A DNA stretch of 64,000 bases from Schizochytrium sp. TIO01 (taxonomy: Eukaryota; Sar; Bigyra; Thraustochytrida; Thraustochytriidae): positions 84,501 through 148,500 of the forward strand of contig SMSO01000032.1 in assembly GCA_004764695.1 (NCBI GenBank). The letters run 5' to 3'. The notes below the pieces were generated by a model that ran no database searches, had not been told where the DNA came from, and saw only the letters and a program-made list of their open reading frames with translations. Shown here piece by piece: positions 10,173 through 19,045 of the stretch. The stretch's first letter is position 1; the number at the start of each line of letters is the position of its first letter. The position numbers were made by a program, and so were the translations under genes.

Positions 10173-13100
10173 TTAGGTAAATAGGTCATCAATATCGTCA
10201 TCATCATCGTCAAAAGGGTCACGATCAGCCATTTGCTTACTCTCACAGGCGTTGGCAGTAGTAGCATCTTTTTCTTTGCTTCGTTGATGTCCTCCATCTT
10301 CGTGGTGCTCAAACTCGTCGTCTGACTCTTGGATTTCCTCAATTTGATCATCATCGTCAAGACAACCTGAATCATCGGACTCATTGAACTCAAAAGGTTG
10401 CATACCTGCCGATCCTGTTGCCGCATCAAGCTGAGCTTGGGCTCGACTCGAAACTAATGCTGCTACTGCTGATGATGTCCCGGCAGATGTAGTAGATTTA
10501 GATGGCTTTCGAGACCGCCTGGCTTTTTTAGATCGCTTCACGCGCTGACGCCGATACTGTGTAGATTGATTCGAAGAAGACGCACCGGGAATCAAGGGTT
10601 TACGCTTCAATCTACTTGTGTTGCATTGAGTCGGAAGATCCAAAAGATTGTCTTGATTTTGATCGCCATTCTCGGCTTCATCATCATCTCCGTGTCGGCT
10701 TCTTTTCTTTGCAGTTGGTGACGATGACTGTGAAGAAGACGAAGACGACGGGAATTTGCGACGACGAGGCGAGGAAGCTGGACCTAGCAAGGAAGAGATA
10801 CCGCCTGGATCATCGTCACTGACCTCCTCCAGGTCTTCCACAATGGCATCATCATCTTCAATCTCATTAGCGCTTCCTTCATCTGCATCTTGTTTCGTTT
10901 CAGAGAGAAATTGTCCAGGGTCCCACCACTGTCCTGAATCCTCCTGATTCTGCGAATCAATGTTTCCGGCATCCTGCGGCTGCATTGTGGGCTGGTCTGG
11001 CTCTCGTGGAATATCAAAGGTATAATCTAAGTCCAGCATGTATGCAGTTACGTGCTGAGCCTTTGCAATAGGTTCGAGATGCCCAAGGCCAAGCTCTTGA
11101 AGAACTCCGAGCGTGCGATCCAGCATATCTTCTTCCGGGGCTTCAGGAAAGGACATATCATCTAAACTGTCCTCCGGCGTTGGTGTTCGCATAGACTCTT
11201 CAATTAGTATTATAGAGACAACTGCATCCATAATGACCACAGTTTGGCGTGCCATAAGTCTTGCGTGCGCTTTTGCAAGACGAATGAGTGCTTCCAGTAG
11301 GCGCAAGGTGGTTCTTCCAGCATCTTGACCACCGCTTACATTCCGGCTACGTTGTGCTTTGTAGTAGGCTGTAAGAACCTGACCCGCCTCTGGTGTAAGC
11401 TGAGGATTGAAGCGTTTCAGGAATGTCAAATATGCCTGAAACGTGTCCACATTCCATAACCCTAGACCTGGATTTACACTGTGAGATCGATCACCCTTCC
11501 ATGTTTTCTGCGATCCAAATGCATTTGCAGACAAATTATCATCATCGTCATCGTCCTCGACTTCAATGTCGTCGCATTCATCAGTATTGTTACTAAGGGA
11601 CTTTATTTGCTGCGAAAGACCAGCTTGGGCGCGCAAGATGAATTCCGAAACTGTTTGGTCCCATCGGGGATCGGGTCTATCCAAAAGAATCAAAACCATG
11701 TCAAAGCGTGAAAGTAGAGGCGGCGCAATTCCTGTGTTTGTGGAGAGGGATTCGTTGGAGTCATACCGACCTCGCGGGTTTGTAGCTGCAATTAATGTTG
11801 TGCGCGTTTTGAGAGAACAAACGAGTCCTGCTTTGGCAACGCTGAGGGTCTGTTGCTCCATGGCTTCATGGATAGTTGCCCGGTCATGCTGCCGAATAGA
11901 GCCAAACTCATCAATACAACAAACTCCACGATCTGCGAGCACCAAAGCACCAGCCTCCAGCATAAACTCGTGACCTTCTTTCACAGCAGAACATGTGAGT
12001 CCTGCACTTGTTGTACCTGTGCCGGTTGTAAGCACTGACCGCGGGGCCAGCTTCGCTGCGTAGCGCAAGAATTGACTTTTGCCAGTACCAGGGTCTCCAA
12101 CAAGCAAAAGGTGTGGTTCACCTCGTACGCGCGTCCCGCCGCGATCCACAAATGCAGGAGACCCCACTAGCGAGAGAGCTACAGCAAGTTTTACAGTGAA
12201 CATGCCATAAACCTGTGGGCAAATGCTGCCAACAATGAGGTTCCGAGCATGCATCGGGCGTTTCCGCCTTCGAGCCCACTTACGCCAGAACTGACGGAAC
12301 TTGGACTCGATTTCTTCCGTGAGTAAGACTCCATTGCTCGACGCGTTGACAACAGATATTGTATTTGCATCAATGACAGTTTCCAAGTTGCACCGTTCTT
12401 CTACATATGTTGCACTCCATCTGCTGATCGGCACACCAGTGATGACAACATCATCACCAGCCTTGCACTTGTCAACCAAGTCATGGAGCGCTAGCACAGT
12501 GATGGATCGCGGTATGGAACCCATCCCGAGCTTCTGCACTTGTTCCTGGATCTTGAGTTCCTGGTAATCGTGGCAGATTGCGCGTTCCTTAAGCTCTGTA
12601 TATGAGCTAGATCTGTGGCATGTAGGGCATGGACCAGTTGGTTTTTCAATAATGCTGCCAACCTCATGCTTGCTGGCAAATACGCGTACGAGGCCCACGC
12701 ACTTGTCATTGTTACACTCAAACACGCGCACCGCCTCTAGAACTTTGATGCTTCCCGATCTCGTTACAGTGCCGCTCACCTGTACAAATGCATTTACATC
12801 CACGGATCTGATAGAACTGATGTTTGGTTTTCGATTAGCTCCAGGTAGCCATTGCACGCGAGCATGTATATTGCGTTTGATTGAGAGTGGCATTGAAGAC
12901 GGGCTCGAGGGAGGCGAGTTTGAAGATGACGACGATGAAGATGACGATTCTGTCCTAAGAGCGCCTGATTCAACTAGTCTTTCCTGTTCTGACACCAGGG
13001 CTCTACTTAGCAGGTTGAGCATGGTCTCCGGGTATCTGAGCAGCAAGTGTCCGAGAAGGTAGTCGTCGTCCAGGAGAGTCTTGGCATCAACGTAGAGACC

Positions 13101-13271
13101 ATAGTGGGCGTCTGCGTTTTCGTCGCGCAAGATTTCCTCCAGCTGTGGCCTGAAGACACCCGAGGCATCGCGCTCTACAAGTCGCTCGAAAAGCTGTAAG
13201 TACTCTTCCTGTTCCACGACGTCCTGCGCATTGCCGGCCCCGTCACGTCCTTCCGGGCCCCGCGGCGCCAT
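10173..13271 (-). CDS. MCM9: DNA helicase MCM9
   Basis: The protein has 1032 residues from the ATG at 13269-13271 (context gccATGG); the open frame continues 20 codons upstream but without another ATG. In order it shows an MCM N-terminal domain, a zinc-binding motif with Cys185, Cys190, Cys214 and Cys217, an OB-fold ending in CHDYQELKIQEQVQ and GSIPRS, then the AAA+ core: Walker A GDPGTGKS (392-399), Walker B CIDEF (452-456), sensor-1 ATN (496-498) and arginine-finger SRFD (521-524). The sequences VLTTGTGTTSAGLT and EAMEQQTLSVAKAGLVC are characteristic of MCM9 rather than MCM2-8. MCM9 works with MCM8 in homologous recombination and interstrand-crosslink repair in the nucleus. The roughly 330-residue tail is acidic, with poly-Ser and poly-Asp runs and basic clusters that look like nuclear localisation signals. 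There is no intron. Confidence 0.95.
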   Translation of the reverse strand: MAPRGPEGRDGAGNAQDVVEQEEYLQLFERLVERDASGVFRPQLEEILRDENADAHYGLYVDAKTLLDDDYLLGHLLLRYPETMLNLLSRALVSEQERLVESGALRTESSSSSSSSSNSPPSSPSSMPLSIKRNIHARVQWLPGANRKPNISSIRSVDVNAFVQVSGTVTRSGSIKVLEAVRVFECNNDKCVGLVRVFASKHEVGSIIEKPTGPCPTCHRSSSYTELKERAICHDYQELKIQEQVQKLGMGSIPRSITVLALHDLVDKCKAGDDVVITGVPISRWSATYVEERCNLETVIDANTISVVNASSNGVLLTEEIESKFRQFWRKWARRRKRPMHARNLIVGSICPQVYGMFTVKLAVALSLVGSPAFVDRGGTRVRGEPHLLLVGDPGTGKSQFLRYAAKLAPRSVLTTGTGTTSAGLTCSAVKEGHEFMLEAGALVLADRGVCCIDEFGSIRQHDRATIHEAMEQQTLSVAKAGLVCSLKTRTTLIAATNPRGRYDSNESLSTNTGIAPPLLSRFDMVLILLDRPDPRWDQTVSEFILRAQAGLSQQIKSLSNNTDECDDIEVEDDDDDDNLSANAFGSQKTWKGDRSHSVNPGLGLWNVDTFQAYLTFLKRFNPQLTPEAGQVLTAYYKAQRSRNVSGGQDAGRTTLRLLEALIRLAKAHARLMARQTVVIMDAVVSIILIEESMRTPTPEDSLDDMSFPEAPEEDMLDRTLGVLQELGLGHLEPIAKAQHVTAYMLDLDYTFDIPREPDQPTMQPQDAGNIDSQNQEDSGQWWDPGQFLSETKQDADEGSANEIEDDDAIVEDLEEVSDDDPGGISSLLGPASSPRRRKFPSSSSSSQSSSPTAKKRSRHGDDDEAENGDQNQDNLLDLPTQCNTSRLKRKPLIPGASSSNQSTQYRRQRVKRSKKARRSRKPSKSTTSAGTSSAVAALVSSRAQAQLDAATGSAGMQPFEFNESDDSGCLDDDDQIEEIQESDDEFEHHEDGGHQRSKEKDATTANACESKQMADRDPFDDDDDDIDDLFT

Positions 13272-14734
13272 GGCAGATGCGTAGCTGGCCTCAGTGACGC
13301 CTAAAGTGTCTTCTGCGAGCCCGTTCCGCAATAAGTTTTGATCTCAGGTTCGTTCGTTCTATTGGCCTCATATCGCAGAATTCAACTTAACCACCTCTTG
13401 AAGAGTACAGTACATATATGGAATCCTCGTCTATCATTTTAAGAACGTTTCTTGATGCTGTTTCCGAATCATTTGCGCTTTCTTGCAATTCAGTCTGCGA
13501 AATGCTTATCGCTCTCTTTCTTCGCGTTGCTTGGTTGCGTTCCGCTCAAAGAGCTCTGACCCTTCACCAGCCTTTTTGTTCTTCTCCATTGTGATTTCGT
13601 TTCTTTCTTCGAAGTTCGGAAAGAACTTGAAAGTGATTGTATTATTTTATTTGTAATAAATAGAATGATTTATTATCATTAATAAAATAATAATTATTTA
13701 TTATTTATATTTATTTTCCTTTTCTACTTTTTTAACTTTGCCGAATACTGTTCGTTTGCGGTCGCAGTGCTTGCTGAGCTGACCCCTGCGGGACAGACCC
13801 GTGACGGCGACACGCAGCCTTCAGGCTATCTTCTGGGGCCTCTGGTGTCAAGTTGCGTCCATCGATATCCCGTAAAACCTTCGGTTGGCTCATTTGCGTC
13901 AGTTCTGAGGTCCTAACATCGATCGAGAGTTCCACAACTTGACGAACTTAAGCAAGTTTGTTCTGCAGAGCAGCTGCTGCTTGAGCTTAGGTATGCTGCC
14001 TGCCGATCGCGAGTTAAGAACAACCTTAAGGCATCGGTCGCATCCATGAAAGACTCTTGGGACAACGCCATCATGAATACCGACTTCTAGCGCAAGAACC
14101 CCGATTGCAGGAGCTCCGAACAAAACCAAACTGCACACCGTTTGTCCTAAATCTATCTGCAAGAATGCCCTTGAGGTTGCATAGCGTTGCTACCGTTGTT
14201 GCAAACTCGCACGGTTTGTACGCATTTTACAGAACCTAGAACATGATGGAAGGAGAGTTCCAGTAGTAAGCACTCAAGTGCAGTCGCTTGCGATGTTGAA
14301 GACCGCATTTGTGTGAACGATGCCCTCGTTAGGGTCGTTGCAGTCTCTTTCTGATGTTTGGTCTTGCTTGCTTTTCACGATTATGGCACCAAAGATTCAG
14401 ATAAAATCACCGTCTCTCGATCGAAAGACATGTGGCTTTACTGGTTCGACAGCAGATTGAAAACATGTCTCTGCGGGAAGTATCTTGTAAACCTCTCGGG
14501 GAATCTTGCATAATTATCTCCGCAAGTCTTGAAGCCTCCTTTCCTCCACTTCGCTTCATCGGCTCCAAACGCGGATCTTGATTTTCCTAGCTCTAGAGAG
14601 AGATCAATCCCACGACGCAATACCCTGCTTTCTTTGGCACGAGATTACACCTCAATTACCTGTTCGCAGTAATAGCAAGAGCTCCTGACTTGATGACCTC
14701 AGGTATTACTATCTGCTCCCTCTCTTATCCTAGT

Positions 14735-14832
14735 TTATCTTATCTTATCTTATCTTATCTTATCTTATCTTATCTTATCTTATCTTATCTTATCTTATCT
14801 TATCTTATCTTATCTTATTATCTTATCTTATC
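14735..14832. repeat. (TATCT)n pentanucleotide array
   Basis: About 19 units of cttat/tatct, near-perfect apart from one shortened unit close to the right end. Confidence 0.95.
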
Positions 14833-16050
14833 GTCTTCTCTCTTTCTATGCGTGTATTTATAAAATCTTCTCAATGCAATTTTTCATAAACTCGACTTTT
14901 CCTTCGCGTGCCCTGTGCTTAATAACGTGCACATGTGCACATACATTTTGGGCGGTGTAAAGTCCACGGATCATGATGTCCACGGGTCCAAACTCGTCTA
15001 CACCAGAACATCAACTTGTCTCAACTCAGAAGTACTTTGCCTTCGTACTCGCTAGCGAGATAGAGACTGCAGCCCACACACTCACTTCCGCCATGGCAGC
15101 CAAACAAGCGCCGCTATCGATAGATGGAGGCTCGAAATGAATGTAGATTTGCAGATCTATTGTGTACCCCAGTCCTAGTTCCCCAAGAAGTGCATGTAGA
15201 ACGCAAAAGACGCCAATGCATCACTCAATGTCAATCAATGAATGAACCATCTTAAGCCAAGTGAGTTAGTTATCTTTGATGTTAAACCACGAAAAGATGA
15301 AGTTTCTCCTGTAGTTACAGGTACTTCTTCGACCCGAAGTGTAACTTTATGAGGGATAATCAATCAATCAATCTCTGCCCTCCTGCTTAGCCTTCTTAGG
15401 CTCTCCATCGGCCGCCGATATCTTCCACGCACGGGTGGCCGACTGCTCCAAAGAGCGAGCGAGGTTTCTTTTCGCTCAAAACCAGCTTAAGGATCTCTGC
15501 GGAGTCGGTCGATCGTGCGAAAGGCGCCTCGAAAACCCACTGCAAGTGATCCCAACTCGAAGACCATTTCAAGAAGTATTCTAAAAAAACCAATAATAGA
15601 AATACTTATTTATTTTTAATATAAATTAAAATAAAGAATAAATTAAAAATCCCAACTATCATTAGGTAATCAATCGATAATGGGTCCATAGGCACTTGCT
15701 TGCTTGATTTGAGAACTGACCCTGCATTCAGGGTCCATGACCCTGCATTTATTTGCAGAGCGAGTAAAAGCACCGTTCGCAGACAGTTTACACAAAGGAC
15801 AAAGGGAGCGTGAGCGGGATGCTGTGGCGAATAGCATCATCGATGGCGCTGCCAATTTGTTGTGTGTATGCAGGCGGTGCCTTCCGAGTAATTCAGGGCA
15901 AGAGTCTCGCCGTCCATCCCGACTACAGCCAGGCTGGTCTCGTCTTGCTTTTCAGCTTCCTTGCGAGGACGCAACCAGGGAGGAATCAGCCTCAGCCCAG
16001 CCAGCCCGGCTCGCTGGGGCGGAGGGGAGTCTCATTGCAGGCAGGTACAA

Positions 16051-16265
16051 TCAATTGCAATTGCAAACATTGCGATCAATTTCAATTGCAAACATTGCGA
16101 TCAATTTCAATTGCATCGAGTTTGCGATTGCAATTATCGATTACAGTTGATTAATTGTGATCGATAAACGCAATTAATTGCAATCGATAATTGCAATTGC
16201 AAACACATTTAACTAACTAATTGCAATTTACTGGGTTAAAGGGCGATGATAAATTGCAATTGCGA
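16051..16265. repeat. CAATTG/ATCGAT palindrome-rich island with a 25-bp direct duplication
   Basis: A 25-base unit beginning ttgcaaacattgcgatcaat is present twice back to back (16061-16085 and 16086-16110). Around it the short palindromes CAATTG, GCAATTGC and ATCGAT recur in many registers. No coding function is evident. Confidence 0.75.
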
Positions 16266-17302
16266 TTACTTTGAAAGAAGGCCAAACGAACGAGAACAAC
16301 GATGTGCCGCTGCTGATGCTGAGCGCCTGCTCCTTCACGCACAGCGAGACCGCAGGTTAAAGCGGGGCTGGCAGGCTGAATTCGAGACACGCACGGCCGT
16401 TTCTTCGCCCCGCTCCGTTACCGCTCACCAAAACATAACACGCACTCATTGTAGAGCGGCTTCACCATCAAATTTCACGATATCGAGAAGCATCTTGAAG
16501 AAGCCATGGCATGCCATGGCACGGGCGTGTAGAGGAGCTCGATCCTCTCTGCACTCGGCCACTTGAAGCGATGTAAAGCCGTATTTGTCCTCTACGAACA
16601 GCAAGCGCTCTCTCGAAATCGATCGATTCGCAAAACTTGGGATTTAAGGTTTCAGTTTATGGGTGCCTTTTCGAACGAGCAAAACCAGACCAAAGCAGAG
16701 ACAAACCACCGCCATCGAGTTTCCTTTCTCGAGTCGTCGCGCATCTCTGGCGCAAGGAGAACCAAGGAAACCTGCTCTCATGGCGGCTGCAAAAGTTCTC
16801 CATGGCCACCTCGCTCCACCACACAGCCAACCGCGAGTTTACAGTCACCACGACCACCTCAAAACTAACCCGACTCTCGCCAAGAATCAGACAGTCACAA
16901 ACAAATCAATGCCTCCACAACAGCTCAACACGAAATGAATGGAACGGAGTTCTCCAGCGCCTAAAATCCTTTGCAAACTATAATTATGCACCTTAACAGC
17001 GCAGGTTCCTGCTTACAGCCAACTATTTCATTGCGCTCAACGTTGCGCCGCTCTTGAAGTTCTCCAAGCTCGCTTTGCGCATTCTTGCGACTTTGATGAC
17101 GCTGCCGATGACGATGCCTTGTTAGCTCTACGTCAATGAAACCCGCAATCTACAATCCCAACGAAGCAATAATGCACATCTCAAAGGAATTCCGTCTCTG
17201 CGCAGTCGCCGACATCAGAAACACCCGAGTCATCCAGAGTGAACGCGATGGTCTTCTCAACCTCAACCTCCATAATCTCAATCTCGTCCTCATTCCCGTT
17301 CA

Positions 17303-17418
17303 CATTCATTCATTCATCATTCATTCATTCATATTCATTCATTCATTCATTCATTCATTCATTCATTCATTCATTCATCATTCATTCATTCATTTATTTG
17401 TTTATTTGTTCATTCATC
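17303..17418. repeat. (ATTC)n tetranucleotide array
   Basis: Imperfect cattcattcatt array with ATC slips, grading into tttatttgtttatttg. Confidence 0.95.
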
Positions 17419-19045
17419 CAAGTGTTCTTTCCTATAAGAAGAAGAGAGAGACCTCAGAGAGCATCGATCTCCTCCCCGGCAATAGCACAAAGTGGTGCTC
17501 TTCTAACTTAAAAGCTACCAGTGCATAGCACCTGCCTAGTGCCTGGCTAGCAGGAGTTCCCACTTGGAACATCAAAAGTATAAACGTTTCGTGTCTAGAG
17601 TTCAACTTTGCCCAATTGGATCCGGCACCACGCCCATCTGCCGTCGAACTGACCGACGAGGTTCCCACTACGACGCCGAATACGCGGTCACGGCCCTCCT
17701 TTTAGGGTCCTTCTCAGACGCTGTCAGCTGTATCTACGTACCTCTGGAGAGCCACGGACTTGTTCTTCAGGTCACCAACATTCGTTCTTTGATTTTATTT
17801 GATTTGATTTGACTGATTTGTGCATATTTATTTCCGCCATTGGAGAACACTCTTTCTCTCTACATTCTCTCTCTCTCTCTCTTCAAGTTCCTTTCTCCCT
17901 ACTCAATTCGTAGTTGCGCGTAAATCACAAGAACCAGTGTCTCTCTCTCTCTCTCTCTCTCTGTCACTCTGGCTTCCTTTCCCTCTTTGCGGACCCTCTC
18001 ACCTGCACTGGATAACTGTCATATACGCAATTGGATAACAGTGCTGCATTTTTATCTTTTCCCCCCTTTTTCCCCCTTTTTCTTCTTCCTCCTCTCAGAT
18101 AGCTAATTAACTGTTGGGCGTCTTTTTCCTCTTCTTTCTTCTTTCCAAAAGCAAGAAACACTAAAAGCCCTCTACCCGAGCATAGCACAGGCTTAGAGGG
18201 AGAATGAAAAGAGGAAAAGAAAGAAACTGTTGGCGCTTTTGAAGGAACTGGTTCTTCTCTGGTTTGATCATCTTCTCTGATGCTCTGAGATTCGGGGCCC
18301 AAAAGCTTCTCCGGTAAGTCTCAAAACGCCTCTTTTACCGACCCTAATAGATCCTCTGAGGACCTATCTCAACTTCGTCTTTGCATTAGGTTACAGTAGG
18401 TTGGCTATACACCCGAGCTCTTCGAAACATCGTCGCCTGAACGAGATTGGGTGCTATGGGCTGCCTCTCAACCTATTCCCTAAGATCCCCTCCAGGCCAT
18501 TAGTTAGTCTGTGTAACCCGCTATGAATAGCAAAATCCTTTCTTTTATCACTAATAGTACCTACTTACTCCTTTTTCTAAGGTGGAAAATGAAAAGGAAG
18601 ACATGAAAAAGGAATCATTACTACCTTTCCTACGATACCAGTTAGAGCGAAAAAAAAAGAGTTTTCAACTTTGTAACACTAAATAAAAAGTAAAACTTTC
18701 ATTTACGTGTTCATATATATATATATATATGTATGTATAAAAATCTTTTTAAAATTGATTCTCAGCTCGAGAAACGATGAGTCCTATAGTTATTCGTAGG
18801 TATTGGAGTAGCATGGCTCCTCGACTACTCCTTTCTCTCTTGAAACAAACCAAGCCTTCTCACGATTGCTGAGAACCAATTCCAACTCCAAATCCCGTTC
18901 TGCTCACGACTGCTGCCGGCCTTGGCGCAGGCAGGGCTGATCGGTGATCTCCGTGGTTGCCTGGATACAGACCCATCAACTCTTTGGCACCTTGTTGACT
19001 TGCCTTTCAGGTCTTGGTTGATCAGCTCAAGAGCTAACATCCATC

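Larger units (their letters stand above)
13272..19045. other. Repeat-rich intergenic region
   Basis: No gene is supported. The region holds an AT-rich stretch at 13635-13730, coding-like minus-strand islands at 13732-14162 and 15396-15593 (see findings), a TATCT array (14735-14832), a CAATTG-rich island (16051-16265), an ATTC array (17303-17418), CT runs near 17870 and 17941, and a TA run near 18713-18731. The right end is the 5' flank of the DUF389 gene. Confidence 0.55.

Noticed and set aside
13272-13331. Extension of MCM9 by 20 residues upstream
   Set aside because: The upstream codon is TTG, not ATG; the ATG at 13269-13271 has a good context.
15737-16154. Overlapping plus-strand frames of about 110-137 codons
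   Set aside because: They run through the CAATTG repeat island and give repeated NCKHCDQFQ-type translations; no domain and no consistent start.
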